Source: Agreia bicolorata
GTDB lineage: Bacteria; Actinomycetota; Actinomycetes; Actinomycetales; Microbacteriaceae
DNA: 64,000 nt
Direction of reading: 5' to 3'
NCBI RefSeq assembly: GCF_000938265.1
Contig: NZ_JYFC01000008.1
Span: 62,001-126,000 of the forward strand
The translations under genes were made by a program, and so were the position numbers. Positions 15,907 through 26,544 of the stretch are shown in pieces. The notes beneath the pieces are model-generated. The model made no database searches and had not been told where the DNA came from. It saw nothing but the letters and a program-made list of their open reading frames with translations. The stretch's first letter is position 1. Each line of letters starts with the position of its first letter.

Positions 15907-17451
15907 GTGCCGGATCGGGTTTCGCAGGGACTGCGCCCGGAACATCCGATCGCACGATCGCTCTCTCAGCTCGTCGCCGACTTCGAGCTCGAGCAGATCG
16001 GCGAATTCGCACCCGACTCCGTCACCGGAATAAGTCTGACGTCGAAAGACATCGTGCCCGGTGACCTCTACGTCGGTCTACCCGGACGCAACATGCACGG
16101 TGCCACGTTCGCGACCGCCGCTGCGGAGAGCGGCGCTGTGGCGATCCTCACCGATTCGCGGGGCGCCGAGCTCGCGGCTGACAGCGGGCTGCCGGTGATC
16201 GTCACCCCGCAGCCCCGTGAGGCTCTGGGCGCGGTATCGGCATGGATTTATCGCACTCTTGAAGACCCGCCCACTCTCTTCGGTGTGACCGGAACCAACG
16301 GCAAGACGTCTGTCACCTACATCCTCGATGCGATCCTCTCGCAGCTCGGCATCGTCGCGGGCTTCAGCACCACGGCGGAGCGCGGCATCGGCGAGCTCCG
16401 TATCGCCAGCACCCTGACGACGCCGGAGGCGACCGAGGTGCATGCCCTGCTCGCACGCATGCGCGAAGCAGAGGTGCGTTCGGTGATCATCGAGGTCTCG
16501 GCTCAGGCGTTGACTCGCCACCGCGTCGACGGCATCGTCTTCGATATCGTCGGATTCACGAATCTCACTCACGACCACCTCGACGACTACGGCCGCATGG
16601 AGGACTACTTCGAGGCGAAGCGAGCCCTGTTCGACCCTGATCGTGCCCGTCGCGGAGTGGTGCTGGTCGACGGTGAGTGGGGTGCCCGGCTCGCCGACGA
16701 GTCGAGGATTCCCATCGCGACGGTCTCGACGAAGCCCGGCGTCCCCGCCGACTGGCAGGTGACGATTCTCGAGGAGACCGTTGATTTCACGCGGTTCACC
16801 ATCGAGGGTCCGGATCACCGTTCCATCACCACGAGCATCCCGCTTCTCGGTCGTTTCATGGCGGAGAACGCGGCTCTCGCGATCGTGATGCTCGTCGAAT
16901 CGGGCTACGACCTCGAAGCCATCGCTCACGTGCTCGACCGAGACGGTGGCATCGACGCCTTCGTGCCGGGTCGCGCCGAGAAGGTGTCCGCCGATGCGGG
17001 TCCACGGGTATACATCGACTACGGTCACAGTCCGGATGCGTTCCAGAGCGCACTCGAGGCGCTCCGGCGTGTCACCGACGGCCGGGTGATCATGGTCTTC
17101 GGCGCCGATGGAGACAGGGACACGACCAAGAGGGTCGACATGGCATCGATCGCGGCCCGCCTCGCAGACATCGTGGTCATCACCGACTACAACCCGCGTT
17201 TCGAAGACCCGACTTCGATCCGCACCGTGCTTCTGGATGCCGCACGAGCGGCCCGAGAGGACGTCGAGCTCTACGAGGTTCCCGATCCCAGACTCGCGTT
17301 CCGGAAGGCCCTTTCGCTCGCCGGCGAGGGTGACGTCATCTTGCACGCCGGTCCGGGCCACGAGGACTATCAGGAAGTCGCGGGCGAGAAGATTCCCTAC
17401 TCCGCGCGCGACGAGGCACGGCTCGCCCTGCAGGAATACGGATGGCTCTGA
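15907..17451 (+). CDS. murE: UDP-N-acetylmuramoyl-tripeptide synthetase MurE
   Basis: Adds the third residue, a diamino acid, to UDP-MurNAc-L-Ala/Gly-D-Glu using ATP. The 514-residue protein shows the ATP loop G129TNGKTS, the carbamylated-lysine region, and DYNPR at 427-431 in the substrate-specificity loop. Enzymes that add meso-diaminopimelate usually carry D(D)NPR. Here the Arg is kept but the second Asp is Tyr, so the diamino acid may not be meso-DAP; Microbacteriaceae commonly use ornithine, lysine or diaminobutyrate. The GTG at 15907 is chosen because AAGGAG lies seven bases upstream, rather than the ATG touching the ftsI stop. Confidence 0.92.
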   Translation: MPDRVSQGLRPEHPIARSLSQLVADFELEQIGEFAPDSVTGISLTSKDIVPGDLYVGLPGRNMHGATFATAAAESGAVAILTDSRGAELAADSGLPVIVTPQPREALGAVSAWIYRTLEDPPTLFGVTGTNGKTSVTYILDAILSQLGIVAGFSTTAERGIGELRIASTLTTPEATEVHALLARMREAEVRSVIIEVSAQALTRHRVDGIVFDIVGFTNLTHDHLDDYGRMEDYFEAKRALFDPDRARRGVVLVDGEWGARLADESRIPIATVSTKPGVPADWQVTILEETVDFTRFTIEGPDHRSITTSIPLLGRFMAENAALAIVMLVESGYDLEAIAHVLDRDGGIDAFVPGRAEKVSADAGPRVYIDYGHSPDAFQSALEALRRVTDGRVIMVFGADGDRDTTKRVDMASIAARLADIVVITDYNPRFEDPTSIRTVLLDAARAAREDVELYEVPDPRLAFRKALSLAGEGDVILHAGPGHEDYQEVAGEKIPYSARDEARLALQEYGWL

Positions 17452-17454
17452 CGC

Positions 17455-18879
17455 ATGCTACAACTCACACTTCACGACATCGCCGACATCACTGGTGGCC
17501 GACTCGTGATCCCCGACGCCGTCGATGCGGCGGGCGTCTCACCTGAGACGGTCATCTCCGGAGCCGTCGACACCGATTCGCGAGAGATCCGAGACGGTGG
17601 CATCTTCGTAGCCAAGCCCGGCGAGTTCAGCGACGGCTTCCTGTTCATCGACAAGGCGGTCTCTGCCGGCGCGGCCCTGGTGATCGCCGAGCGGCCATCC
17701 GAAGCTCTCGTCGCTCAGATCATCGTCGACGACGCGGTGCTGGCGCTGGGTGCCCTGGCGACCGAGGTCGTGCGCCGCGTGAGAGAGCACGGGCTTCTGC
17801 GGATCGTCGGCATCACGGGATCGAACGGCAAGACGACGACGAAGAACCTCCTCCGGTCGATCCTCGATGCCGAGGGCGAAACGGTCGCGCCGCGAGACTC
17901 GTTCAACAACGAGGTGGGTGCCCCGCTCACCATGCTCAAGTTGACGCCCTCGACCAGATACCTCGTCGCCGAGATGGGCGCATCCGGCCCGGGTGAGATC
18001 ACCCGGCTGATACGCATGGCGAAGCCTGATGTCGGCGTGGTTCTCACGGTAGGGCTCGCCCATGCCGGCGAATTCGGCGGCATCGCCACGACGTTGGCGA
18101 CGAAGACCGAGATGGTCGCCGACCTCGACCAGACGGATGTGGCGGTGCTGAACCTCGATGACGCGCGGGTCGCAGGGATGGCCGACAAGACCGCGGCGCG
18201 AGTCGTGTGGTTCGGCCTCGACGAGCGGGCCGCGGTTCGTGCGCACGATGTGTCGGCCCACGCTGGCGGCACGGACTTCATCTTGACCCTCGTCTCGGGC
18301 GACAGCAGGCCGGTGCGATTCAAGGTTCTCGGCGAACATCACGTGATGAACGCGCTGGCCGCTGCTGCCGCAGCAGAGAGCCTCGGTGTCGGAATCGATC
18401 GCATCGTCGACGCGCTGCAGGCGGTCACGCGTGCGGAACGCTGGCGCATGGAGGTGCTCGGAGGACGCGACAACGTGACCGTCATCAACGACGCCTACAA
18501 CGCGAGCCCCGATTCGATGGTCGCCGGGCTCAAGACCCTCGCGCAGATAGCGACGCCGTCGTCGCGAAAGATCGCGGTGCTCGGCGAGATGAGTGAGCTC
18601 GGCGAGTTCTCGCTCGAGGAGCACGATCGGATCGGTCGAATGATCGTGCGACTCGGCATCGAGAAGCTGATCGTCGTGGGTGAGGGGGCGCGTGCGCTCC
18701 ACCTCGCTGCGACGCATGAAGGATCGTGGGACGGCGAGTCGCAATTCGTCGATACCGCCGACGAGGCGTATGACGCGCTTGCGCCTGAGCTGCGGTCGGG
18801 CGACATCGTGTTCGTCAAATCGTCGAACTCCGCCGGGCTGAGGTTTCTCGGCGACCGACTGGGGGAGCTCTTCGCATGA
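17455..18879 (+). CDS. murF: UDP-N-acetylmuramoyl-tripeptide--D-alanyl-D-alanine ligase MurF
   Basis: Completes the muramyl pentapeptide by attaching D-Ala-D-Ala. At 474 residues it has family-normal length. The N-terminal domain has [17 protein letters not shown]. The ATP loop G122SNGKTTTK is followed by [12 protein letters not shown] and [12 protein letters not shown], and [13 protein letters not shown] marks the C-terminal ligase domain. It begins three bases after the murE stop and its end overlaps the mraY start (ATGA), so translation is coupled across the cluster. Confidence 0.95.
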   Translation: MLQLTLHDIADITGGRLVIPDAVDAAGVSPETVISGAVDTDSREIRDGGIFVAKPGEFSDGFLFIDKAVSAGAALVIAERPSEALVAQIIVDDAVLALGALATEVVRRVREHGLLRIVGITGSNGKTTTKNLLRSILDAEGETVAPRDSFNNEVGAPLTMLKLTPSTRYLVAEMGASGPGEITRLIRMAKPDVGVVLTVGLAHAGEFGGIATTLATKTEMVADLDQTDVAVLNLDDARVAGMADKTAARVVWFGLDERAAVRAHDVSAHAGGTDFILTLVSGDSRPVRFKVLGEHHVMNALAAAAAAESLGVGIDRIVDALQAVTRAERWRMEVLGGRDNVTVINDAYNASPDSMVAGLKTLAQIATPSSRKIAVLGEMSELGEFSLEEHDRIGRMIVRLGIEKLIVVGEGARALHLAATHEGSWDGESQFVDTADEAYDALAPELRSGDIVFVKSSNSAGLRFLGDRLGELFA

Positions 18880-19973
18880 TCACCCTTCTTGCTGCCGGCT
18901 CGCTGTCGATGGTCTTCACGCTTTTTATGACGCCCGTCTTCATCCGACTCTTCAAACGACTGGCCTGGGGCCAGTTCATCAACATGGACGGCCCCGAGAC
19001 GCACCACGTCAAACGTGGAACGCCGACCATGGGCGGAATCGTCATCGTGCTCGCCACGCTGTTCGGCTACTTCGTCGCGCTCCTCCTCACCCAACGCGGC
19101 ATTTCGATCTCTGCACTTCTTGTGCTCTTCCTGATGGTTGGTCTCGGCGTCGTCGGCTTCATCGATGACTTCATCAAGACGCATCGAAAGCGGAGCCTGG
19201 GGCTCGGCCCTGTGGCCAAGCTCGTCGGTCAGATCGTGGTGGGCGTCGCGTTCGCGATCCTCGCGCTGAACTTTCCCGACAAAAACGGCGTGACCCCGGC
19301 ATCGACGGCGATCTCGATCGTGCGTGATACGCATATCGACTTCGACATGCTCGTCGTTCCTGCCATCATCGTCATCGCCTTCGTCGTATGGGTCTGCGTG
19401 ATCGTCATGGGCACGTCGAACGGCGTGAACCTCACAGACGGTCTCGACGGCTTGGCGCCCGGGTCGAGCATCCTCGCAATCGGTGCCTTCGTCTTCATCG
19501 GCTTCTGGCAGGACAGCCAGAACTGCTTCAACCCGCATCTCAATGCCGAGGTCGCGAGCAAGTGCTACGAGGTGCGCGATCCCATGGATCTGGCGATCAT
19601 CGCGGCCGCGATCGTGGGCGCCCTCATCGGGTTCCTGTGGTGGAATACCAACCCTGCGAAGATCTTCCTCGGCGATACCGGTTCGCTCGCCCTGGGCGGG
19701 GCCCTCGCAGCACTCGCCATCCTGAGCCGCACGGAGCTGCTGCTGGTCGTCATCGGCGGTATCTTCGTGATCGTCGCCGGTCAGGTCGTCATCCAGCTCA
19801 CCTACTTCAAGCTCACTCGAGGCAAGCGCATCTGGCTGGCGAGCCCGCTCCATCACCACTTCGAGGTCAAAGGCTGGGCAGAGGTCACCATTGTGGTGCG
19901 GTTCTGGATCATTGCGGGCCTTCTCGTCGCCGCCGGTGTCGGGTCGTTCTATCTCGAGTGGATTTCGCGATGA
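18876..19973 (+). CDS. mraY: Phospho-N-acetylmuramoyl-pentapeptide-transferase MraY
   Basis: Integral membrane enzyme that transfers phospho-MurNAc-pentapeptide to undecaprenyl phosphate, giving lipid I. The 365-residue protein has about ten hydrophobic segments. It carries the conserved [13 protein letters not shown] stretch near residue 45, the Asp-rich [16 protein letters not shown] loop, [16 protein letters not shown], and the HHHFEVKGW signature near the C-terminus. The start overlaps murF by four bases and its stop overlaps the murD start. Confidence 0.96.
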   Translation: MITLLAAGSLSMVFTLFMTPVFIRLFKRLAWGQFINMDGPETHHVKRGTPTMGGIVIVLATLFGYFVALLLTQRGISISALLVLFLMVGLGVVGFIDDFIKTHRKRSLGLGPVAKLVGQIVVGVAFAILALNFPDKNGVTPASTAISIVRDTHIDFDMLVVPAIIVIAFVVWVCVIVMGTSNGVNLTDGLDGLAPGSSILAIGAFVFIGFWQDSQNCFNPHLNAEVASKCYEVRDPMDLAIIAAAIVGALIGFLWWNTNPAKIFLGDTGSLALGGALAALAILSRTELLLVVIGGIFVIVAGQVVIQLTYFKLTRGKRIWLASPLHHHFEVKGWAEVTIVVRFWIIAGLLVAAGVGSFYLEWISR

Positions 19974-21523
19974 CCGATGCCGTCACCGGCAGGGCGCTCG
20001 GTCTCACGAGCTGGCACGACGACTGGTCTGGCCTCCGCGTCGGCGTGCTCGGCCTCGGCGTCACAGGATTCTCCGTGGCCGACACACTCGCCGAGCTCGG
20101 CTCACGCGTGCTCGTGGTCGCAGAGAAGGTCGATGACCGCTACCGGCTGATGCTCGAGGTGATCGGCGCCGAGCTCGCGCAGGCGCAGCCCTTGAGCTCC
20201 GTTCCACCAGAGCTCGAATCGCTCGATCCCGAGTTGCTGATCGTCTCCCCGGGATTCCACCCGGACCATCCGGTGATCACCTGGGCGCTTGAGAAGGGCA
20301 TTCCTGTCTGGGGCGACGTCGAACTCGCCTGGAGGCTGCGCGACAAGGTCGGCGTCTCCGGCGCCGGCAGCGCTCCGGCCGAGTGGATCGCCGTGACCGG
20401 AACGAATGGAAAGACGACGACCGTTCAGCTCACGGCCGCCATGCTCGCTGCGGGGGGTCTGCGGGCCGCGCCGTGCGGCAACATCGGAGTACCCGTGCTC
20501 GATGCCGTGCGTGATCCGCAGGGCTTCGACGTCTTTGTGGTCGAACTCTCGAGCTATCAGCTGCATTCGACGTCGAGCATGTCGCCGTGGGCTGCCGTGT
20601 GTCTCAACGTCGCGGAAGACCATCTCGACTGGCACGGATCGATGGATGCATACGTGGCGGCCAAGGCGCGGGTCTACGCAAACACACGCAGGGCCTGCGT
20701 CTACAACCGCGCCGACGAGCTCACCCTGAAGATGGTCGAAGATGCAGAGGTCGTCGACGGAGCCCGTGCCATCGGATTCGATCTCGGTGTACCCGGCCCG
20801 AGCGATCTAGGAATTGTCGACGGCATCCTCGTCGACCGGGCATTCCACGACGACAGACATAGCTCGGCTCTCGAGGTCACGACGGTGGCTCGGCTGGCCG
20901 CCGTCGGCCTGGGTGCTCCGCACACGGTGGCCGATGTCCTGGCGGCGACGGCGCTTGCGCGCAGCATAGGCGTCACGATTCCCGCCATCCGGTCGGCCCT
21001 CGAAACGTTCCATCTCGACCGGCACCGCATCGAGGTCGTCGAGATCCGCGATGAGATCACATGGGTCGACGATTCGAAGGCCACGAACCCGCATGCCGCC
21101 GCCGCGTCACTCTCGGCCTATTCGTCGGTGGTCTGGATTGCGGGAGGGCTGTTGAAGGGCGTCGATATCGAACCGCTGGTTCGGGCACGCGCGTCCAAGC
21201 TGCGAGGAGTCGTGCTTCTCGGCGAGGATCGTACGGCGCTTCGGGAGGCATTCCAGCGACACGCGCCGCACCTTCCCGTGCGAGAGGTGACGGGCACGGA
21301 GACTAAGGGTGTCATGTCGGTCGCTGTCGAACTGGCTGCCGCTCTCGCGGTTCCCGGTGACGTCGTGCTTCTGGCACCGGCGGCCGCGTCGATGGATCAA
21401 TTCACCGACTACTCCGACCGAGGCGATCGCTTCGCCTCCGCCGTTCGCAACTACCTGGGAAGTGATCCGACTGACGACAACACGCCCGACGGTGCGGCAC
21501 CCGCTGGGGCTTCCGGGATCTAA
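19970..21523 (+). CDS. murD: UDP-N-acetylmuramoylalanine--D-glutamate ligase MurD
   Basis: Adds D-glutamate to the UDP-muramyl precursor. The 517-residue protein has an N-terminal Rossmann motif [21 protein letters not shown], the ATP loop G144TNGKTTT, and then [27 protein letters not shown] and [16 protein letters not shown], all diagnostic of MurD. The ATG at 19970 sits inside the mraY stop (ATGA). The same frame is open far upstream within mraY, but no family homology lies there. The C-terminus overlaps the proposed ftsW start. Confidence 0.95.
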   Translation: MTDAVTGRALGLTSWHDDWSGLRVGVLGLGVTGFSVADTLAELGSRVLVVAEKVDDRYRLMLEVIGAELAQAQPLSSVPPELESLDPELLIVSPGFHPDHPVITWALEKGIPVWGDVELAWRLRDKVGVSGAGSAPAEWIAVTGTNGKTTTVQLTAAMLAAGGLRAAPCGNIGVPVLDAVRDPQGFDVFVVELSSYQLHSTSSMSPWAAVCLNVAEDHLDWHGSMDAYVAAKARVYANTRRACVYNRADELTLKMVEDAEVVDGARAIGFDLGVPGPSDLGIVDGILVDRAFHDDRHSSALEVTTVARLAAVGLGAPHTVADVLAATALARSIGVTIPAIRSALETFHLDRHRIEVVEIRDEITWVDDSKATNPHAAAASLSAYSSVVWIAGGLLKGVDIEPLVRARASKLRGVVLLGEDRTALREAFQRHAPHLPVREVTGTETKGVMSVAVELAAALAVPGDVVLLAPAAASMDQFTDYSDRGDRFASAVRNYLGSDPTDDNTPDGAAPAGASGI

Positions 21524-22730
21524 CCCGAAGAATCCAGCGAAGTCGACATCCGCCAGTCCCGCGGCTCGCACAGCCCGCATCTCGCTCGGACGCGCATTTC
21601 AGCCTGAATCTCGCAGCTATTTTCTGCTGCTCGGCACAACCATGTTCCTCATGCTATTCGGGCTGGTCATGGTGCTGTCAGCGAGTTCGGTTTCGTCGTA
21701 CGCCGGATCGCAGGGAGCGTTTGGTGTTTTCTGGCGACAAGCCATCTTCGCCGCCTTCGGCGTTCCTTTGATGCTGATAATGGCCCAGACGCCGGTGAGG
21801 GTCTGGCGCCGCTTCGCGTGGGTTCCGCTGGTCGCAGGAATATTTCTGCAGATATTGGTGCTCTACACGCCCCTGGGAATCGAGTCCGGGGGTAACCGCA
21901 ACTGGATCGGGATCGGCGGATTCAATGCCCAGCCCTCTGAACTCATCAAGCTTGGGCTCGTGGCATGGCTGGCAGTCATTCTGTCGAAAAAGGAGCCCTA
22001 CCTCAATCGTTTCAGTCACGTCTTGATTCCCGCACTCCCCGTGGCCGCCCTCGGCATTTTTGTCGTGCTGCTCGGAGGCGACATGGGAACAGCGATGATC
22101 ATGGCCGCACTGGTTTTCGGGGCGCTTTTCTTCGCGGGCATCAAGGTGCGGATGCTTGCGATCCCGGTGGTGATCGCCCTCGTTCTGACCGTCGTCATCG
22201 TTCTGACACGGTCGTCGCGTATCGAGCGCATCCAGAACTTCCTGGGCATCGGTGGTGGAGACCAGACCGGTCTGAGCTATCAAAATCAGCACGCTGACTG
22301 GGCGATGGCAGCCGGCGGGGTCTTCGGTGTCGGTCTCGGCAACAGCAAGGCCAAGTGGCTATGGCTCCCCGCTGCGGACAACGACTTCATCTTCGCCATC
22401 ATCGGCGAGGAACTCGGCCTCGTCGGCGCTGTTGTGGTGCTTGCACTCTTCGTCGTTTTGGCGATTTCCTTCTTGCGAATCGTGAGGTCGTCGACGGAAC
22501 TCTTTTCGAGGGTCGTGACAGGCTCCGTGATGGTCTGGATCATCGGCCAGGCGTTTGTCAACATTGCCGTTGTTCTGCAGGTCCTCCCGGTTCTCGGTGT
22601 GCCCTTGCCGCTTATATCCTCCGGTGGCTCGGCTCTCGTGACCAGCCTCTTGGCGGTCGGCATGGTGCTTTCGATCGCGAGACACAACAGCCGGTCGGTC
22701 GACGACCTCTCGAAGAGTTCCATTCGATGA
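21492..22730 (+). CDS. ftsW: Peptidoglycan glycosyltransferase FtsW (SEDS family)
   Basis: Polymerises lipid II at the septum as partner of FtsI. About 412 residues with ten predicted membrane helices. SEDS hallmarks are visible: SGGNRNWIGIGGFNAQPSEL with the conserved loop, GGDMGTAMIMA, DNDFIFAIIGEELGLVGA and VLGVPLPLISSGGSAL. The start is uncertain. The GTG at 21492 lies in the end of murD and has no clear ribosome-binding site, and the first hydrophobic helix begins only near base 21620. It ends on ATGA shared with murG. Confidence 0.9.
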   Translation: MRHPLGLPGSNPKNPAKSTSASPAARTARISLGRAFQPESRSYFLLLGTTMFLMLFGLVMVLSASSVSSYAGSQGAFGVFWRQAIFAAFGVPLMLIMAQTPVRVWRRFAWVPLVAGIFLQILVLYTPLGIESGGNRNWIGIGGFNAQPSELIKLGLVAWLAVILSKKEPYLNRFSHVLIPALPVAALGIFVVLLGGDMGTAMIMAALVFGALFFAGIKVRMLAIPVVIALVLTVVIVLTRSSRIERIQNFLGIGGGDQTGLSYQNQHADWAMAAGGVFGVGLGNSKAKWLWLPAADNDFIFAIIGEELGLVGAVVVLALFVVLAISFLRIVRSSTELFSRVVTGSVMVWIIGQAFVNIAVVLQVLPVLGVPLPLISSGGSALVTSLLAVGMVLSIARHNSRSVDDLSKSSIR

Positions 22731-23803
22731 CCACCTATCTGCTTGCGGGTGGCGGCACGGCCGGGCACGTTAATCCCCTTCTCGCGACCGCCGATGAGTT
22801 GAGACGCCGTGAACCCGACGCGTCGATCATCGTGGTCGGCACCGCAGAGGGGCTCGAAGCGCGCCTCGTGCCCCTGCGGGGTTATGAACTCGTGGTCATT
22901 CCGAGGCTTCCGTTCCCGCGCAGGCCGGGCAAAGCCGCGGTCGCATTCCTTCCGCGCCTTCGCGGCGTCATCGCGCAGTTGCGCTCGCTCATTGCAGAGC
23001 GGTCGGTCGATGTGGTGGTCGGATTCGGCGGGTACGCGGCCGCACCCGCCTATCTCGCGGCCCGTCGCTCTCACGTACCCATCGTCATCCACGAGGCCAA
23101 TGCCCGGCCGGGGTTGGCTAACAGGCTTGGTGCGCGATTCACGCCCTATGTGGGCGTCGTTTTCGCCGGAACCCCGCTGCCGCACGCCGTGCTCACCGGC
23201 CTGCCCCTGCGCAGTGAGATCGCCACGCTCGATATGAGCGCGGCATCCGGCCCGGCCCGGCAGAATTTCGGGCTCGACAGCGCCGCGCCCGTGCTCCTCG
23301 TCACCGGCGGATCGCTGGGCGCGCAGAGGCTCAACCACACGATTCGGGATGCCTTCGGCGTGATTCTCGACGCCGGGTGGCAGATCCTGCACATCTGGGG
23401 GGACAAGCCCGACATCGTCGACCCCGGTGTAGACGGTTACGTGGTCGTGAAGTACTCCGATCGCATGGACCTCGCGTTCGCTTCTGCTGACCTCGTGGTC
23501 GCCAGGGCAGGGGCAGCGACCGTCTCGGAGTTGGCCGTGCTTGGTCTCCCGAGCATTCTCGTGCCCTATCCGGTCGGCAACGGCGAGCAGAAAGTCAACG
23601 CTCACGACCTCGTCGAGGCCGGTGCGGCCGTGCTGGTCGACGATGCCCGCTTCACGTCGAGCTTCGTCGCCGGCGAGCTGAGCCAGCTTCTCGCCGACCG
23701 CTCGCGCATCGATGCGATGGCGCACGCCGCCCGCCAGGTCGGCATCGCCGACGGCGATGCGCGGCTGGCCGATCTGATCCAGCGTGCAGTGGCGAGAGCG
23801 TAA
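22727..23803 (+). CDS. murG: UDP-GlcNAc:lipid I N-acetylglucosaminyltransferase MurG
   Basis: Forms lipid II by adding GlcNAc to lipid I at the cytoplasmic membrane face. The 358-residue GT28 enzyme starts with the glycine-rich loop LLAGGGTAGHVNPLLA and has GFGGYAAAPAYLA. The C-terminal donor-binding lobe shows TGGSLGAQRLN and VARAGAATVSELAVLGLPSILVPYP, with the conserved Glu. It overlaps ftsW by four bases. A small hairpin (23818-23834) separates it from murC. Confidence 0.95.
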   Translation: MTTYLLAGGGTAGHVNPLLATADELRRREPDASIIVVGTAEGLEARLVPLRGYELVVIPRLPFPRRPGKAAVAFLPRLRGVIAQLRSLIAERSVDVVVGFGGYAAAPAYLAARRSHVPIVIHEANARPGLANRLGARFTPYVGVVFAGTPLPHAVLTGLPLRSEIATLDMSAASGPARQNFGLDSAAPVLLVTGGSLGAQRLNHTIRDAFGVILDAGWQILHIWGDKPDIVDPGVDGYVVVKYSDRMDLAFASADLVVARAGAATVSELAVLGLPSILVPYPVGNGEQKVNAHDLVEAGAAVLVDDARFTSSFVAGELSQLLADRSRIDAMAHAARQVGIADGDARLADLIQRAVARA

Positions 23804-23817
23804 TCTTGATCACTGGT

Positions 23818-23834
23818 CCGGCGCATTGCGCCGG
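23818..23834 (+). terminator. Short GC hairpin between murG and murC
   Basis: CCGGCGC and GCGCCGG flank a 3-base loop; no T-tract follows. This 60-base gap is the only one between genes from mraZ to murC, apart from short spacers. The hairpin could be a weak pause or processing site rather than a true terminator, because murC has no obvious promoter of its own. Confidence 0.35.
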
Positions 23835-23863
23835 GTTCCGTTCGAAGAAATGAGTCGTACCCC

Positions 23864-25276
23864 GTGATCAAGCCAGATCTCAGTCAGCAGATACCAGCCG
23901 AGCTCGGTGCGGTGCACTTCGTCGGCATCGGCGGCTCGGGCATGAGCGGCATTGCGCGTCTGATGATCGATGCCGGCATCCCGGTTTCAGGATCGGATGC
24001 GAAGGAGTCGAAGGGCACGAAGGCGCTCCGCGAACGCGGTGCGCGCATCAGCATCGGACACGCAGCCGAGAACCTCGGCGACGCAGACACGCTCGTCGTG
24101 ACGAGCGCCCTCTGGCCCGACAACCCCGAGTATCTCCTCGCGAAAGAACGAGGCATCCCCATCCTCCACCGATCGCAGGCGTTGGCCTGGGTCGCCGGCC
24201 GTCATCGCCTCGTCGCGGTCGCCGGAGCGCACGGCAAGACCACCTCGACAGGCATGATCGTGACAGGGCTCATCGAGCTCGGTCAGAAGCCCGGCTTCGT
24301 CAACGGCGGAGTTATCTCGGCCCTCGGCACGAGCTCCGCGAGCGGCGAGGGCGAGATCTTCGTGCTCGAGGCCGACGAATCCGACGGATCGTTCCTGCTG
24401 TACGACAAGGCCGTCGCGCTCATCACGAACGTCGACCCCGACCATCTCGACCACTACGGGTCTGTGAAGGCCGTTGAAGACGCCTTCGTCACGTTCGCCG
24501 ACGAGGCATCGGAACTCGTTGTCATCTCGGCCGACGATGCCGGCGCGATCCGGGTGTCCGAGCGGCTCGGCGCCGACCGCGTGCTGACCTTCGGAGAAAA
24601 CGAGAACGCCGACGTGCGCCTCCACTCCGTCGAGACCGGTGACAACGTCACCTTCCAGGTGCGCTACCTCGGCAACGACTACGCGGGCTCGCTGCTCGTT
24701 CCCGGTCGGCACAACGCCCTCAACGCGGCGGGCGCCTTCGCCGTTCTGGTGGGCATGGGCTTCGCCCCGGCCGAAACACTGGATGCCATCGCCCGTTTCG
24801 GCGGAACAGGTCGCCGCTTCGAGTTGCACGACACGGTCAGGGGAGTCAGCGTCTACGACGACTACGCCCACCACCCCACGGAGGTCGCAGCCGCTCTCAC
24901 GGCCGCTCGCACCGTTGTGGGCGAGGGTCGCATCATCGCGGTGCACCAGCCTCACCTGTACTCGCGCACCCAGTTGATGGCGGGCGAGTTCGCCGAGACT
25001 CTGGAGCGCACGGCCGACTTCACGATCGTCCTCGACGTCTGCGGCGCACGCGAAGATCCGGTGCCCGGCGTGACCGGCGCGCTGGTGTCTGAAAAGTTCG
25101 CGAACGCCGAAGCCGTGCGTTACATCGACGACTGGCAGAAAGCGGCCGACTTCATGGCGTCGATCGCCCGGCCCGGCGACTTTGTTGTGACACTCGGATG
25201 CGGAGACGTCAACCTGATCGTGCCGCAGCTGCTCGACGCGCTCGCCCGTGAGACGCAGGCGCCGCCGGCGGCATGA
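23864..25276 (+). CDS. murC: UDP-N-acetylmuramate--L-alanine ligase MurC
   Basis: Attaches the first amino acid to UDP-MurNAc. The 470-residue protein shows [18 protein letters not shown] at the N-terminus, the ATP loop G121[31 protein letters not shown] and [15 protein letters not shown]. In organisms with B-type peptidoglycan, MurC may add glycine or serine instead of alanine; this cannot be read here. The start is GTG with a weak ribosome-binding site. The stop overlaps the ftsQ ATG. Confidence 0.95.
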   Translation: MIKPDLSQQIPAELGAVHFVGIGGSGMSGIARLMIDAGIPVSGSDAKESKGTKALRERGARISIGHAAENLGDADTLVVTSALWPDNPEYLLAKERGIPILHRSQALAWVAGRHRLVAVAGAHGKTTSTGMIVTGLIELGQKPGFVNGGVISALGTSSASGEGEIFVLEADESDGSFLLYDKAVALITNVDPDHLDHYGSVKAVEDAFVTFADEASELVVISADDAGAIRVSERLGADRVLTFGENENADVRLHSVETGDNVTFQVRYLGNDYAGSLLVPGRHNALNAAGAFAVLVGMGFAPAETLDAIARFGGTGRRFELHDTVRGVSVYDDYAHHPTEVAAALTAARTVVGEGRIIAVHQPHLYSRTQLMAGEFAETLERTADFTIVLDVCGAREDPVPGVTGALVSEKFANAEAVRYIDDWQKAADFMASIARPGDFVVTLGCGDVNLIVPQLLDALARETQAPPAA

Positions 25277-26379
25277 AACGACCTCCTGGCGTCACGCCGC
25301 CATCCGCCGGGCCACCGGATGCGGAGCAACCGGCCGGCCCCCGCGGCACTGAATCTGGCCGACGCGCACCGGGGCGCATCCGGCGTTCGAAGAAGGCGTC
25401 GACGTCTGATGTCGAGGCGGTCACCGAGCCGATCGATATCATTCCGATTGCAGCGGCTTCAGTGCCGGAGGCGTCGACCGGCTACCGTCCCCTCCCTCCT
25501 CTGCCAGAAGTATCGCTCGGCGACGAGCGCGATTCTGTGCGCGACGACGCAGACGATTCAAGTCCCAAACCGTGGTGGCTCACCCGTCGCACCGATCCCA
25601 CCGTCGAGAAGGCGGCTGAAGCCGAGAAGAACCTCGCTCACGCCGAGAAGCGCCGCCGCAGATACGAGCGTGCCGAGGCTCGACGGTTCACGCAGGCCAC
25701 TCGCAGCCGTCGCCGCAAGTACCTGGTGGGTCTCGGCGCCGCCGTCGTTCTGGTGCTCGTTGTGGTTCTGACCGCGTATTCGCCCCTGCTCGCCGTGCGC
25801 ACGATCACCGTCGAGGGCGCGTCCCGCGTCGATGCGTCAGCGGTGTCGGCAGCGCTCGGCGACCAGCTCGGTAGACCGCTGACGCTGGTCGATTTCGGCG
25901 AGGTCAAACGAACCCTCGAAACCTTCCCTCTGATTCAGAGTTACGTCACAGAGGCCCGGCCGCCGGACACGCTCGTGATCCGCATCGTCGAGCGGCGCCC
26001 GGTCGTGACAGTCGCCGCTGATGGCGCTTTCAACCTAGTGGATGCCGCCGGCGTCGTCGTCGAGACCACTCCGGCTCGCGCGCCCGGCTACCCGACCATC
26101 GATGTCGCGGCCACCCCGGTCGACTCGGCCGGTTTCGCTGCGGCCAGTCAGGTGCTGCTCTCGCTTAGCCCCGAGTTCCTCGCCCAGGTCGACTCGGTGA
26201 GCGCGCCAACGCCGGATTCCGTGACGCTCGCTCTGACGAACGGCCAACGCGTGGTCTGGGGGAGTGCGGAGGACTCCGCGCTGAAGGCGCGCATCATCGC
26301 GAGCATGATCTCGAACCCCGGCATCCCGAACGTCACTGAATACGACGTGTCCTCTCCCGAGGCTCCGATCACGCACTGA
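25273..26379 (+). CDS. ftsQ: Cell division protein FtsQ/DivIB
   Basis: Bitopic divisome scaffold. The 368-residue protein has an unusually long charged and proline-rich cytoplasmic arm of about 155 residues containing an Arg/Lys/Glu-rich helix ([19 protein letters not shown]). One transmembrane helix follows (about 157-176). The POTRA domain begins at [20 protein letters not shown], and the beta domain ends near [18 protein letters not shown]. It is coupled to murC through ATGA and is the last gene before the ftsZ promoter region. Confidence 0.9.
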   Translation: MKRPPGVTPPSAGPPDAEQPAGPRGTESGRRAPGRIRRSKKASTSDVEAVTEPIDIIPIAAASVPEASTGYRPLPPLPEVSLGDERDSVRDDADDSSPKPWWLTRRTDPTVEKAAEAEKNLAHAEKRRRRYERAEARRFTQATRSRRRKYLVGLGAAVVLVLVVVLTAYSPLLAVRTITVEGASRVDASAVSAALGDQLGRPLTLVDFGEVKRTLETFPLIQSYVTEARPPDTLVIRIVERRPVVTVAADGAFNLVDAAGVVVETTPARAPGYPTIDVAATPVDSAGFAAASQVLLSLSPEFLAQVDSVSAPTPDSVTLALTNGQRVVWGSAEDSALKARIIASMISNPGIPNVTEYDVSSPEAPITH

Positions 26380-26544
26380 CGCGCCGGTCTCCGTCTGCCC
26401 CCTCATTGCGCCCTCAGTTCGCGACACGCGGGGTGCGTGGAGTGGAAGGACCCGGCCGCGCCCTTAGGTTCGAAACAAAGAAATGCATACTCGATATAAC
26501 TTTAAGTCTCAGCTAGAGGTTTAGGGTTCCAGCGGAGGCCGGAC
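26380..26544 (+). promoter_or_regulatory. ftsZ: ftsZ upstream region with probable promoter
   Basis: This 165-base gap is A+T-richer near 26470-26520 than the surrounding genes. TATAAC at 26495-26500 resembles a -10 element, with GAAACA at 26472-26477 as a weak -35 at 17-base spacing. AGCGGAGG provides the ftsZ ribosome-binding site seven bases before its GTG. A separate ftsZ promoter is common in actinobacteria; this particular assignment is inferred. Confidence 0.5.

Noticed and set aside
18495-19859. 454-codon frame antisense to murF and mraY
   Set aside because: Extremely Asp/His/Arg-rich low-complexity translation, the complement of membrane-protein codons in mraY.
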